A stretch of DNA of 64,000 bases from Chelydra serpentina (GCA_037349315.1 JBAIAC010000128.1:310001-374000), one strand, 5' to 3'. Positions 19,361 to 30,486 are shown, numbered from the stretch's first letter. Program-made: numbers and translations. The notes: generated by a model not told the origin, from the letters alone.

Positions 19361-19864
19361 AAAAGTTATTGTCTTCCTGTACATTGCAAACAAACCTTGG
19401 TGTTATTTTCACCAAGGAAGCTGGGAGATGTTTGAACACTAAGTACTGGGTCTTGGGAACAATCCCCCAGAAATGTCATCTTCTGCTCGACAAATGCTGT
19501 CTGGACCAATCAGTAGCAAACACTTAATACTAGTGTTTGTCTGAGAATGGAGTGCAGGGGAGTTTTTACTCCGATACGTCAATGAACGAAACAGAGAGAA
19601 AGAGCAAGGCCGTTCTGAAAGAGAATGGATCTGTCTGGAGACAAAGTAGACCCTGAAAACGAGCAACTTTGTGAAAAGAAGAGCTTTAAATGTATATCAG
19701 GTGTTAGTTAGGTTGGTCTGGCAAATGTAAAGAACATCCCAATGCCCGTAGCGTGATGCGGACACTGGCTGTTTTTGATCTTTTACTGAGAGATCATTGA
19801 GAATTTTTTTCCGTAATGATGTTATGGTAGATCGGGTGGGCTGTGAAGGCTCCCATTCTTCCTG
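19361..19864 (+). repeat. Arg-module flank, partly inverted copy of 59930-60040
   Basis: 19365-19500 (AATCCCCCAGAAATGTCATC-type) matches the complement of 59.9-60.0 kb. The rest holds no gene. Confidence 0.6.
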
Positions 19865-19950
19865 CTTTATTTGGGGCTTTTTCTTATATAGGCTCCTATT
19901 ACCCCCCACCCCGTGACCCGATTTCTCACATTTGCTGTCTGGTCACCCTA
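19865..19950 (+). mobile_element. hAT-like MITE, 5' truncated
   Basis: This keeps the core CTTATATAGGCTCC and the right end TGGTCACCCTA of the family but lacks the left end. Confidence 0.75.
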
Positions 19951-20460
19951 GATGGACCTGACTGAGGGGTCCTGGTCTTTATACCTACAAGCTCTGTTTT
20001 AGACTCTGTTCCTGTCCTCTAATAAACCTTCTGTTTTACCGGCTGCTGAGAGTCACGTCTGACTGCGGAGTTGGGGGGCAGGGCCCTCTGGCTCCCCCAG
20101 GAGCCCCGCCTGTGCGGACTCACTGCGGGAAGTGAACAGTGTGGAAGGGGACGCTGAGTTCCCCGAAGTCAGACCCAGGAAGGTGGAAGCTGTGTAAGCT
20201 TCTTGCCCTGGAGACAGTCTGCTCAGAGAGAGGAGGCTCTCGCAGAGTCCTGACTGGCTTCGTATGGAGTAGCTATGACTGTGAAGCCTGGCCCTGGCAA
20301 TCCTTTCCTTAAGTGTCATGTGGGCAAGGGGGAAAGTGTGGCAGCAAACACAAGGGCCAGACTTGTGGGTATCAGGTGAAGCTGTGAGAATCCCAACCAT
20401 TGGGTCAAACCGCAGGACTGCAGGCAGCGGTAGCCAAGGTGGCAAGTTCTAGAGCCCCAA
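19951..20460 (+). repeat. Endogenous retrovirus-type LTR fragment
   Basis: This contains the polyadenylation region AATAAACCTTCTGTTTTACC followed by GAGAGTCACGTCTGACTGCG. It is the same LTR family as 48340-49027 (minus) and the piece at 40810-40920. No coding part is attached. Confidence 0.7.
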
Positions 20461-20946
20461 CCTATTGTGAACATTTTGTCAAGCCGTCCTGACCAAAATC
20501 TCTTGTGCATCTGGAGACAGGGAAGGTGAGCTGTTCGGATTTCTTGAGGCCCCAAAGCTTTCTGGAGTTTTGGAATCCCCAGAGCCTCGAGAATATTGTG
20601 GACTTTTAAATGTTGTAGAGTTTTGGGGAGTTGTAGATGTGAAGGGTTGGAACCCACCCCCCTTCTCTCTTGCACTGTATAGAAAAATCTGCACAGCGCA
20701 AGCTCATAGAAATCCCCCCTCTTCCTCAATGGCATTTTTGTCTGTGATTTCGTTTTGCTTTGTATAACCGTGTTTTCTCCTGGATCCATTATTTAACTAA
20801 AAAAAGAAGAAGGTCTCAGGATGGGGGAGAAGGCTGGGGCTAGGGCTGCTAAGAGAGAGAGAGTAGCAGGTTTTCTGTATTGTTTCCCGCCCTCTTTTTC
20901 TTGACTAGTTTCTCTTCTGCACCAAATGTGCCCATTTTCCATGTGA
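20461..20946. other. Lys-module 5' flank, no gene
   Basis: 20700-20940 contains the flank (with CCCTCTTTTTCTTGACTAGT) that precedes Lys genes at 41.4, 29.4 and 16.1 kb. Nothing else is recognised. Confidence 0.6.
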
Positions 20947-21011
20947 TCCTGGCTAGCTCAGTTGGTAGAGGGTAGGACTGAGGTTCCAGGGTTCAAGTCC
21001 CTTGTTAGGCA
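20947..21011 (+). pseudogene. tRNA-Lys pseudogene lacking its anticodon
   Basis: The A box (GGCTAGCTCAGTTGG) and B box (GGGTTCAAGTCC) are intact, but about eight bases around the anticodon loop are deleted, leaving 65 bases. The Gln gene of the same module downstream is intact. Confidence 0.85.
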
Positions 21012-21331
21012 GACAGAACCTTTTCCCCTGTCATGTCCTGCAAGAACTTCAGAAGCCATCTGTTCTTGACATTCCTTTTTTCTTTTCAGGACTTGGCCTT
21101 TCCTAGGAAGGGCCATTTATTGCCTGGGACTGAAGGGGCAACTTCCTCACACGCCCACTGGCCTCACAGTCTGGAGGAAGAAAGGCTTCTGGGTCTACAG
21201 CAAACTTCTGCGTACCAACTTGTTGAGCAAATGCAGGGCTGGCCAGAGAGGCCTTGAGTGAGGGAGACAAAAAATTGTCCACCCAGGCTCTTCTACACTG
21301 GAAGTCAGAAGACCCCAAGTTTATCACTGCT

Positions 21332-21402
21332 GGTCCCATGGTGTAAGGGCAGCACTCAGGGCTTTGAATCCTGCAATCCGAGTTCAAGTCTCGGTGGGAC
21401 CT
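21332..21402 (+). tRNA. tRNA-Gln(TTG)
   Basis: This is the best of the three Gln copies: acceptor GGTCCCA/TGGGACC, stem CAGGG/TCCTG around CTTTGAA, B box GAGTTCAAGTC. TTTT follows about ten bases downstream. Confidence 0.87.
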
Positions 21403-21765
21403 TGGGGAAGCTCTTTTGCCACCTAATACTACTGGGTGTTCCAAGGCTTCGTCTTGCTCTCTCCAGTGACGTGGGAGCCTGTCTTTTGCCCGCTCACTGT
21501 TGTGACTTGAGCGCCAGAGGGGTCCAGACATCATCATTCAAATCAAGCTTCAAGTGCACAATTCTTTCCCACTCTGTGGGAGGGGAGACTTTGCAAAGCC
21601 CTCTCTGTGCTACTGCACGTGGCTAAGCAAAGAGAACAAACCACAAATCCCCCCTGTGCTTTGGGAGCCGGGTTTGCTGTTTGATTTCTGGATTTCAGGT
21701 GACTTCAACCCAGGCGTTGGGATTATTTACCAGTGTCTCTGGCATTGGGCATTGCTGTGCTCACA

Positions 21766-21847
21766 GCTGTGATGGCCGAGTGGTTAAGGTGTTGGAGTCG
21801 AAATCCAATAGGGTTCCCCTGCGCAGGTTCAAATCCTGCTCACAGCG
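21766..21847 (+). tRNA. tRNA-Ser(CGA)
   Basis: This is a class II tRNA of 82 bases with a long variable arm. Acceptor is GCTGTGA/TCACAGC, stem TTGGA/TCCAA surrounds GTCGAAA, and the B box is AGGTTCAAATCC. TTTT is about ten bases downstream. It shares more than 0.7 kb of flank with the Ser locus at 58.0 kb. Confidence 0.92.
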
Positions 21848-22260
21848 AGCTCTGTGTTTTAGCCACAGTTTCTAACCAGGGCAATACGTCTACACAGACC
21901 CCTGAGACTCTCTCCCCAGACCAAGTCAATCCGGTTCTGCTCCTTTCCTAGAGATACCTGGGACGCTACCTCACGCTGTGTCCCTGAGGTGTCAGGCAAA
22001 CTCTCAGCACCATCCAGCATCCTGACATTGATACTTGTGACCTGTGGGTTGGATTTATTTTAGTGGGACACGGGCCATGTGGAGGATAATTTAAACTCTT
22101 CATTTCCTTAGGGTTCGCCTTCAATATACTTGTATGGTGGTTAATTTATCACCATTACAGGTCTAGTGTATTTATTAGAATAGCACAAGTAAGTCACAGA
22201 AGTGACATAGTAACCGTAGCGAGTCTATGCTGACAGAATTTGAGTTAACATGGGCTTGTA
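21848..22260 (+). repeat. Ser-module 3' flank, second copy at 58087-58510
   Basis: A closely similar 0.4 kb occurs in both, ending at ACATGGGCTTGTAGTGTC. At 58.5 kb the sequence passes directly into a Cys module. Confidence 0.85.
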
Positions 22261-23053
22261 GTGTCGCTATGGCCTCAGGTCTATGGAATGTCTGGGAGAG
22301 GGAACAGGAAAAGGCTGAGGGGAGACCAAGTTTCATTCAGGATTTAGGCTCCAGCTTTTGTGGAAGTGGCCTTACGGCACCCTAAAGGCTCGGGATCAAA
22401 GAGGCCCATCAGAACAAAATATCCTGTATTGATTAAAATGTCTTGACCTCAGGGTGTGTAACCCATGTGTTTAGAATTCGGGGGTACAGATGTGTGTTCA
22501 TTATGTGTTGAAGGCCAAAACTACAAGCGGGTTCAACAAAGAATTTGACCAGTTCCTCAGGGTCGGGGCATCAGCTGTTAGCCGAGGGAATCAGGGATGC
22601 TGCATCCCCATGCTCTGCATGTCCCTCTGACTGCCAGATGCTGGGAGGGGAGGATGGGACGGTTCACTCAGTGAGTGGCTGTTGTGTTCCTTCCCTCAGA
22701 AGCACCTGGCCCTGGCCGCTGTCAGAAGACGGGATACGAGACCAGATGAACTGTTCCTCTGACCCACTATGGCAGTTCTTATGCTCAGGTTCGTCCTTCC
22801 CGCTCCCTGCACCCTAACATCCCTGTCGGCCAGCAAGCTGAGGTGGGAGCCCAGAGGCCAGAGCCCCCTCTGACACTGCCCCCACAGAGACCCAAAGCGT
22901 AGAAATGTGCCAGAAACACTAAGGTGGCTCCCTGCCCCCTCCCTCCATGCTACACTGCTCCTGGAAGTGGCCAGCATGTCCCTGCAGATCCTGGGGGGGA
23001 AACATCTCCAAACACTGTCCCTGCCCTGACAGCAAAGAGAAAACTCCACAGGT
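22261..23053. other. No gene seen
   Basis: This is ordinary sequence with short frames. Nothing matches a tRNA, a repeat seen elsewhere here or a protein domain. Confidence 0.6.
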
Positions 23054-23127
23054 TGGCACCACGGGGAGTTGAACCCACGATCTCCTGTTTATTAGAAAGG
23101 TGCTTTAGCCAGCTAAGCCATGGTGCC
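23054..23127 (-). tRNA. Thr-type tRNA carrying an Ile anticodon AAT
   Basis: The acceptor (GGCACCA/TGGTGCC), D arm and T arm are those of the Thr genes here, but the loop is CTAATAA, giving AAT. The anticodon stem has one T-C mismatch. The B box GGTTCAACTCC and a downstream TTTT are present, so transcription is plausible. Confidence 0.75.
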
Positions 23128-23130
23128 TGC

Positions 23131-24180
23131 CTAAATAAAACCCTTGCAACTGTTCCACTTTATCCAACCTAAACCTCCCGCACTGCAACTCGAGACCATT
23201 ACTCCTTGTTCTGTCATTTTCTACCACTGAGAACAGTCTAGATCCAGCCTCTTTGGAACCCCCTTTCAGGTAGTTGAAAGCAGCTATCAAATCCACCCTC
23301 ATTCTTCTCTTCTGCAGGCTAAACAATCCCAGGTCCCTCAGCCTCTCCTCATAAGTCATGTGCTCCAGCCCCCTAATCATTTTTGTTGCCCTCCGCTGGA
23401 CTCTTTCCAATTTATCAACATCCTTCTTATAGTGTGGGGCCCAAAACTGGACACAATACTTTAGATGAGGCCTCACCAGTGCCGAATAGAGGGGAATAAT
23501 CACGTCCCTCGATCTGCTGGAAATGCCCCTACTTATACAGCCCAAAATGCCATTAGCCTTCTTGGCAACAAGGACACACTGTTGTCTCATATTCAGCTTT
23601 TTGTCCACCGTAACTCCTAGGTCCTTTTCTGCAGAACTGCTGCCCAGCCATTCGGTCCCTAGTCTGTAGCAGTGCATGGGATTCTTCCGTCCTAAGTGCA
23701 GGACTCTGCACTTGTCCTTGTTGAACCTCATCAGATTTCTTTTGGCCCAATCCTCTAATGTGTCTAGGTCCCTCTGTATCCTATCCCTACCCTCCAGCGT
23801 ATCAACCACTCCTCCCAGTTTAATGTCATCTGCAAACTTGCTAAGGGTGCAGTCCACACCATCCTCCAGATCATTAATAAATATATTGAACAAAACCAGC
23901 CCCAGGACCGACCCTTGGGGCACTCCACTTGATACCGGCTGCCAACTACCGGCCTGTAGTTCCCTGCATCCTGCCTTCTTCAAGGACGGGCACTATATTA
24001 CCCTTTTCCCAGTCATCTGGGACCTCCACTGATCACCATGAGTTTTCAAAGATAATAGCCAATGGCCCTGTAATCACATTCACCAACTGTTTTAGCACCC
24101 TCAGCAGCAGTGCATCCAGCCCAAAGTTAAAGAGGGTCATTAATAAATACCTTCAGAAGTTCATGGGGGTTATCACAAGG
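23131..24180 (-). pseudogene. CR1 LINE ORF2 fragment: reverse transcriptase 3' half
   Basis: The minus-strand frame at 23105-23983 has the reverse-transcriptase blocks GVPQGSVLG, a FADD catalytic box and the CR1-type C-terminal region with [13 protein letters not shown]. The 5' part (endonuclease and early RT domains) is missing, and the frame breaks before 23983. It lies directly upstream of the Thr/AAT tRNA. It is well preserved but not able to move by itself. Confidence 0.88.
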
Positions 24181-24194
24181 AGAAAGTGTCCCTT

Positions 24195-24267
24195 TACCTT
24201 ACCAGGGACTTGAACCCTGGACCCTCAGAATAAAAGTCTGATGCTCTACCAACTGAGCTAGCCAAGT
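24195..24267 (-). tRNA. tRNA-Lys(TTT), variant
   Basis: The loop CTTTTAT (position 38 is T) gives TTT. T arm and D arm are intact. Acceptor ACTTGGC against GTAAGGT has one G-A mismatch. Downstream on the minus strand there is no clear T run within 15 bases. Confidence 0.75.
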
Positions 24268-24893
24268 TTACACAAGGAACTCTTCCCATGACACACATAG
24301 CACTGACAGGGAGTAGTATCAGGGCCCGGTTTAGTAGTCAGCTGTAGGTTGGAGGGAGGAAGAGTCCAGCCCACCTCTTCTCCTCTGGGAGTTCAGAGCA
24401 CTCTGCGTCATGAGTACCAGCCCCTACCAGCCCCATGGAGTCATGTGCTGCAGGCCGCCCCCCTTAGCCCCTTTGGTATGACCCAGTATGGCCATTCTCC
24501 TGTTCTTACAAAGTGTGTGAGGGGCATTGAGGATCCAGATGGGGATGGCAGGAGAGGGAGCTGGGTGCGGGGGGAAGTCTTGGAGAATTTGAGCTGCAGT
24601 AGCTGAACCAGGGACAACGGGGTGGGGCGACAAATCGCGGCAGGAGTCTTGCTAGTGGGGTCTAGCTGCCCAAATTCCTCCCCGTACCGCTGGGCCCCAG
24701 TCGCCTTCAGCCACCAGGTAACCCAGGAACTAAGGCAGGAATGGGGTGAGGAAGCAAATCAAGCTGAGCAAGGCAGGAAAAAAAATTCATCTTCCCTCCA
24801 TGGGCCGCTCGCAATGACGTCCTTTTTGTGTTCCATGACTGGCAAAAACATCCCGGACAGAGAAGCAGCAGGCCAGAAAAGTGTCCTGTAGTG
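24268..24893 (+). repeat. Phe-module 5' flank and CR1 scrap
   Basis: 24470-24530 contains a GACCCAGTATGGCCATTCT piece of a CR1 3' end. 24640-24890 is the Phe flank also found at 6.3 kb and inverted at 4.9 kb. No gene is present. Confidence 0.65.
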
Positions 24894-24966
24894 ACCGAAG
24901 TAGCTCAGTTGGGAGAGCGTTAGACTGAAGCTCTAAAGGTCCCTGGGTCAATCCCAGGCTTTGGTA
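24894..24966 (+). tRNA. tRNA-Phe(GAA)
   Basis: Stem TTAGA/TCTAA surrounds CTGAAGC, and acceptor ACCGAAG pairs with CTTTGGT. The T loop begins GTC instead of TTC, so the B box is GGGTCAATCCC, a base change at a position normally fixed. No TTTT follows closely. This is the most complete of three Phe loci, and its function is uncertain. Confidence 0.78.
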
Positions 24967-25079
24967 TGCTCTTTGGTCCCTTTGTGTGCAGGGGTGGGCT
25001 GTTTTCTCGAAGCGCAGTGGTACCTCTACCCACCACGACTCCCTCATTTCAGGCTCCCCAGCAGGAAAAGACTTGTGCC

Positions 25080-25306
25080 CACCTGGGCTTTCCTTCTTCT
25101 CTTGCTCTTCCTCAGCAAGGGGAAGGAAAAGAAGCTCTCCTTCAAGCTGGAGTCACAAGGGCAAGAGAAGGTTGAGGTCCTGAGCTCCGGCTCCAGCCCT
25201 TTGCTCTACCAGTCGATCTCTCGAAGGGCTGCTGCCACTTTCTCCAGGTTCGCCCATCGGTGTGTGCCAGCGTGAGCACCAGCCAAGTGGTTGGCATTTG
25301 AAGGAA
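25080..25306 (+). repeat. Val-module 5' flank
   Basis: These are the CTTGCTCTTCCTCAGCAAGG and CTGGAGTCACAAGGGCAAGAG blocks upstream of Val(AAC). This is the version with no 57-bp array. Confidence 0.8.
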
Positions 25307-25379
25307 GTTTCTGTGGTGTAGTGGTTATCACGTTTGCCTAACACGCAAAAGGTCCCTGGTTCAAAACCAGGCAGAAACA
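25307..25379 (+). tRNA. tRNA-Val(AAC)
   Basis: The gene is intact, with acceptor GTTTCTG/CAGAAAC, stem TTTGC/GCAAA around CTAACAC and B box GGTTCAAAACC. A run of six T lies about ten bases downstream. It is one of two normal Val genes, and neither has a 57-bp array next to it. Confidence 0.93.
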
Positions 25380-27092
25380 TGACAGTTAACTTTTTTCCCT
25401 CTCCCCTAGCTGTCCCGCAAGACACTCCTCCTTCTGCCACTGGCCTGTCCCTGGGATAACCCCAACCCCTGCAGGACAGAGGGTGGTGAAACGAGCTGAG
25501 AAAGCGCCTTGGCATCAGCCAGGGGAAGCTGGAGGATCTCGGCCAGTCACCTCTTGGAGCCTTGTGGCTTGGCCTCCTCTGCCCTTGGAGGTTGGCCTAG
25601 GGAGGCCGGTCTCCCTGCTGGCCTCCCTTGTGTGACTTGCCAAAGGAGGAAGTGAGGCAGGAATGGGGCAAAGGAGGAAGGGAGTTAGGGGGCAGGAGCA
25701 GGCTGGGGGTTGGGGTGCAGGGTCTGGCCAGGTGTCAGGGTGAGGGAGGGGGCTCAGGGTTGGGGCAGGAGGTTGGGGTGTGGAGCACTGACCTGGGGCA
25801 GCTCCCGTTTGGTGCGAGGGGTGCAGGTAGGAATGTGGCGGGGGGTGGGAATGTGGGCGGGGGTGCAGGAGTTAGGACTGGGGTTGTGGGGGGGTACAGG
25901 AGTCAAGACTGCAGGACACTGACGGGGGGAGGAATCAAAAATGCCCCGTCACTTATCACCTCCTCTGCAGAGTGCAGGTCAGACACCACAAATCTACAAT
26001 CCTTCCTCCCTCACCGGCCCCTCTGCCAGGATCTCTCAAGCAGAGCCCAGAGCACTGCCCATCCTTTCAGCCCCCCGACACCCTCTCAATCTTTGCTCCC
26101 CAAACCCTCCTTTCTACATGTGAAAATCCCCATTGGGGATGGAGAGGAGCCAGGGAGCCAGCAGTCTCTGTGGCAGAATTATCTACGGAGGTAATTTTAT
26201 CTATGGAGGTAATTTTCTCTCCGCACAGCAGATGGGGGATACACTGGGACCAGCTCCTGGCTCTTTTTTGTGAGCTGGTTCCCCATGAGGACACACCAGA
26301 CATCACTGCAATCTACGTAGGGGGCAACCACCTGGAAATATTCTCCAGGCACCAGCTGATTTGGAAAGTTAAACACGATATTGCACAACAGAGAACTATG
26401 GGGCCAGGTCCCATGGAAAACAAAGGGGAGCAGGGAAGAGAGAGCACAGAAGAGAAGAGTAGGAGAGATGGGATAGAAAAAAGCCTCTAGAGCGGGAGCA
26501 GATGGAGAGAACCAGGGAGTGCAGGGGACATGTCAACCCATCTGGCTGCCTCCTAGGCCAGGCTGCAGCCCAGCTTCAGGACTCAGAAGAAATGGAGCCC
26601 GCAACCCCTACCTACAGGACTCCAGGCATGGCCAGACGCCTGGATCAAACATCCCCTCTGGCACTCAAGTCCCCTCTTGCACTCTGCCAGCTTAGCCACG
26701 GTGCCGCTGTCTGGGACTTTTCTCCCAACTGCTCCATTTTTCATCAATGACAATCAAAAGGAAGGTGACAGGAGAGTAACTCTCCATTTCCCGCCAGACC
26801 TGCAGAGATTGTCTGTCAGGGTCTCTGTGTGCAGACATCCCCAGCGAATCACAAGGACGTGTGGCACAGGCTCTTGTGTTGCAGCAACTGCAGTGGAAGC
26901 CACCGCCTTGCCAAGGCCGGTCACAGCAGCCTTTTCATCAGCTCCAGGCTCGTGATTTGATTCTTTCTAATGCTCCTCTTCAAATAAGCCTTTTCCTTAG
27001 CAAGCAGTTACTTGGATTGCCAAGGAAGGTCTCTTCTGTTTCCTAGAAAGACACAGGGAAATGTGAACAGAGGAGACAAAAGCCGTACACCA
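25380..27092. other. Mostly no gene; contains duplicated block 25920-26165
   Basis: 25640-25920 is G-rich and degenerate. 25920-26165 repeats 5640-5880. 26170-27090 shows no tRNA or domain. 26930-27055 resembles the stretch before the Thr gene at 42.2-42.3 kb. Confidence 0.55.
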
Positions 27093-27166
27093 AGGCACCA
27101 CTGGGAGTTGAACCCAGAATCTTCTGTTTACTAGGCAGGTGCTTTAGCCAGCTAAGCCATCGGGCC
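27093..27166 (-). tRNA. tRNA-Thr(AGT), degenerate
   Basis: The loop CTAGTAA gives AGT and the T arm is intact. Acceptor GGCCCGA mispairs with TGGTGCC at two places, and the anticodon stem has two mismatches. TTTT is present about ten bases downstream. It is likely decaying. Confidence 0.7.
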
Positions 27167-27479
27167 TGCCTCGCACAATGATTTGCAACTGTTCCATTTG
27201 ATGGTCCAAGACAACACCTGCCTATTCCAAAGTACAGACGTTCCCCATTTCCCTCAAAACTTGCAGACCTTCAGGTGTCTGGCTCTCTGCGCACAGAAAA
27301 CCCAGACCCAGAAGCCTTCCTTCCTCCAGACTGAGAGGCCAGTGGGCATGTGAGAAAGTTGCCCTGTTAGTCACAGGCAGAAAATGGCCCTTCCTAGGAA
27401 AGCCCAAGTCCTGAAAAGAAAATAATAGTGTGAAGGAAGGTACTGAACAACTGCCTTTTGGAGGATATGATGCCTTTTA

Positions 27480-27552
27480 CACCTGACCAGGGACTTGAAC
27501 CCTGGACGCTCAGATTAAAAGTCTGGGGCTCTACCAACTGAGTTAGCCAGAC
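27480..27552 (-). tRNA. tRNA-Lys(TTT)
   Basis: Acceptor GTCTGGC pairs with GTCAGGT using G-T pairs, the loop is CTTTTAA, and the T arm CAGGG/CCCTG is intact. The A box has one change (GGCTAACTCAG). No four-T run follows directly. Confidence 0.82.
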
Positions 27553-28330
27553 TCACATGACAAAATAGCAAGTTAGGTGCAGAAGAGAAACTAGTCAAGA
27601 AAAAGAGGCGGGAAACAATACAGAAAACTTGCTACTCTGGCTCCCTTAGCAGCCCTAGCCCCAGCCTGCTCCTCCATCTGGCACCCTGAGGCCTTCTTCT
27701 TTTTCTAGTTAAATCTCAGATCCAGGAGAAATGGATCTCTTTGGGGTGTGGCTCCACTCCTCCACCTCCCTTGCGCCGGCAAACAGCTGTTCGGCTGCAG
27801 AGAGAGGGAGAGCGAGGGGGAGGGGCGGGAACGCGGCACGCTGGGGGAAGAGGCTGGGGAGGAGCTTCTGCCTCCGCAGGAGAGAGCCGGGGGTGGAGAG
27901 AGCAGCCGGGCTGGGCCCCTTCAGAGCATGGACCCGGCACCATGGTAAATCCGGTACTGATGGTATCTGGGCCAATCCTGCATTGAGAGCACCCGCTAAC
28001 GTCCCTGTGTGCTCACGAGAAACCTGCAGGAACCGATACCAAAGCCTGAACACGAAACACAACTGCTCCCACTTCCCCAGTAACACCCTTTCCCTGCCCT
28101 CAATCAGAGACCAGGAGGATGGAATCAAGGCCCATCCACGTCTCAGATCCCAGCCCATGCCCGGCTCCGCTCTGCTGCTGACTCATGATGTTTTCCCACC
28201 ATGGCCAGATGTTTAATGGCCACATAACCCCGGAGAGCCACTGCTGCAGGGACCTGCCTTTGTCGCTGAAGATGCTCCTCACAGCAGCTCTGCCAAAGGG
28301 GATATGATGCTGTGGCATTGATTAGGCGCA
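27553..28330 (+). repeat. Lys flank and inverted copy of 40310-41140
   Basis: 27560-27700 is the Lys upstream block. 27950-28330 is the complement of two pieces at 41.0-41.14 and 40.31-40.48 kb, which are there separated by about 0.45 kb containing an LTR fragment. So an insertion split the other copy. No gene is seen. Confidence 0.65.
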
Positions 28331-28654
28331 GAGTGTCCAGTCATCCGAAGAGTCGGTGTTTTTCTTTGCAGTTGCCCCACCATTCCCCTCGGGCCTGACC
28401 TGCCCTCCAGCCCAGCCTCCTGCTGACACTTGAAACAATAGTTTTAGTTTTCTTTCAGGAGGAAAAATTAAAACATTCATCTGGGGTCTACCTGAATTAT
28501 TCTATTGGTTTGGCTAACTAGTAAGAAAAACAACAAATGATTTGCACAGCTCTGTTTGTATAAACGGTCCACATTGGAAACATGCCTAATTTCTGCTCTG
28601 AGGGTCTAGAAAAGTGTCATTTGTTTGATATGTGTCGAGGGAAAGTTTCTTTCC

Positions 28655-28725
28655 TTCAGCAGGAATCGAACCCAGGTACTGGCAGTTCTGCATTCTAACC
28701 ACTCAGGAGGTGATCGCTTGTCACC
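28655..28725 (-). pseudogene. Possible tRNA relic (Gly-like)
   Basis: The minus strand has an A-box-like TGAGTGGTTAGAATGC and a good B box GGGTTCGATTCC with CTGCCA between, recalling tRNA-Gly(GCC) with a deletion. The ends do not pair as an acceptor stem. The identity is weak. Confidence 0.3.
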
Positions 28726-29436
28726 AATCTGTCAAAAATTCATCTTGGGTCAACCTCAAATATTATTGTTGTTATAATGTTGGTTTGGGTAGGTAGCAAG
28801 CAAAAAATTAAATTATTTGCACAGGTCTCTTTGTATAAAATGGTATAAAAACTGGGATTTAAGGTGCACGGTGGGAACATGCCCATATTATGCTATGAGT
28901 CACTGGACAGAGCTTTGATTTTCACAGTCTCGAGACACCTTCCCAGCATCCTGAAATCTCAGCGGGCATCTGACGGAACCACACACCTGCTCAAGGTACT
29001 GCTGATGTTCGAGAAGGGAGACAGAGAGGAAAAAAGCTCAATCCACAGTGACACTAATGAGCATGAATAGCCAATGAGCTTTGTATGTAGCTACTTAGTC
29101 CATTGTGACCCTTCCTATCATTACCCCTTTGAAATGATGATGATGATGATGTACACTTGACTTTCTATCCCAGTGTGCCATGGACTTCTACAGGTTGCAT
29201 TAGCCAATCCAACCATTCGGCACTTGCAGATGGTACCTCTGTATTGTGCCTGATTCTTGTACAGCTATAAAAGGCTGGTAGATGCAGATACTTTCCCCTC
29301 TTCTTAACCAGCAATAATATGAGTCCAGGCTAGGGCTGGGAAGAGAGAGAAAGAGCAGTAGGTTTTCCCTTGTTTCCGGCTTCCTTTTTCTTGCATAGCT
29401 TCTCCTTCATACCAACTTGCTGTCTTAATTTCTTGA
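28726..29436. other. No gene; Lys upstream block at the right end
   Basis: A short ATG-rich triplet run (ATGATGATGATGATGATG) lies near 29132-29152. 29320-29430 is the conserved Lys 5' flank. Nothing else is recognised. Confidence 0.6.
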
Positions 29437-29509
29437 GCCTGGCTAGCTCAGTTGGTAGAGCATCAGACTTTTAATCTGAGGGTCCAGGGTTCAAGTCCCT
29501 GGTCAGGTG
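29437..29509 (+). tRNA. tRNA-Lys(TTT)
   Basis: The cloverleaf is nearly perfect: acceptor GCCTGGC/GTCAGGT, stem TCAGA/TCTGA around CTTTTAA, T arm CAGGG TTCAAGT CCCTG. No TTTT occurs in the first 25 bases downstream, only AAAA runs, so the terminator is unclear. Confidence 0.9.
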
Positions 29510-30412
29510 AGTGGCTATTCACTAAAATGTTAAAAATCTGTCTCTTGGGAGTCCTCTTTGATGTTGCTTTTTCTCCTCAGGATTTTGCCTTTCCTAAGAC
29601 GGGCCTTTTTGTGTGTGGGATCGAAGGGGCAACTTCCTGACATCCCCTCTGTCCCCGGAGGCTGGAGGAATAAAGGCCTCTGGGCAGATAGCAGGTCCCT
29701 CCCAGATGGCTGCGTTCTCACCTGGTGGAGGTGGAAGCTCGGTCTCCTTGCCTCTGTTGCTGCCTTCCCGTGAAGGGGCTGATCCGGCTGCCCTGTCTGA
29801 CGCAGGATGGGAGGGATGTTTGGAGCTTTGGCTTCTGTTTGCGGGGTCCCTCCTACAGCAGCGCGAGGTGGGCTCTGTGGGAGCCTCTGCCAGGCAGAAG
29901 GTATCTGGGTGTTGCCAGTCCCTGCCAGGCCTGGGTCCAGCCCAGCGCTGAGGCCTGAAGTCTCAGGAGACCGGGGGAGGAGAGAGCAGAACTGGTGGAG
30001 CTGGGGAGTGGAGGCCAGGAGCCGCTCACCCCGCCTTGAGAGCACTTGTGGGGACTGAGCTGTCTTTGGGTAGGGGAGTGATGGGACCCCAGGGGATGGG
30101 GACAACAGTCTGGGGTCTCATTCACCCAGGCAAGGAAACACCCCTGGGGGGGATCACTGACCCAGTGACTACAGGACCTGTTGGTGAGCCCCAAATCCAG
30201 AATTAACACGGCAGATCCAGACTAACACGGCTACACAGACACAGACTAACACGGCTCCCCCTCTGATACTTTCAATAACTCCGTTATCAGTGCCTGGGAG
30301 TGTAATTTAAACCACAGGAACAGCCAGACTGGGCTAGACCGAAGGTCCATCTAGTTCTGTGTCTTTTCTTCTCACAGTAGCCAATAACAGGTGCCCCAAA
30401 AGCCACTTAACA
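29510..30412. other. Lys 3' flank, CR1 scrap; no gene
   Basis: 29570-29700 is the Lys 3' block (CTTTCCTAAGACGGGCC). 30310-30400 is an antisense CR1 3' fragment that belongs to the Thr module. The middle has no recognisable gene. Confidence 0.6.
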
Positions 30413-30486
30413 AGGCACCACTGGGAGTCAAACCCAGGATCTCCTGTTTACAAGACAGGGGCTTTAACCAGCTAAGCCGTGGTGCC
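30413..30486 (-). tRNA. tRNA-Thr(TGT)
   Basis: Acceptor GGCACCA/TGGTGCC, stem CCTGT/ACAGG around CTTGTAA and a TTTT downstream are present. The B box is GGTTTGACTCC, one base off consensus. Confidence 0.87.

Noticed and set aside
23105..23130. C-terminal tail of the CR1 frame
   Set aside because: The last residues are read through the tRNA flank and are not part of the CR1 protein.
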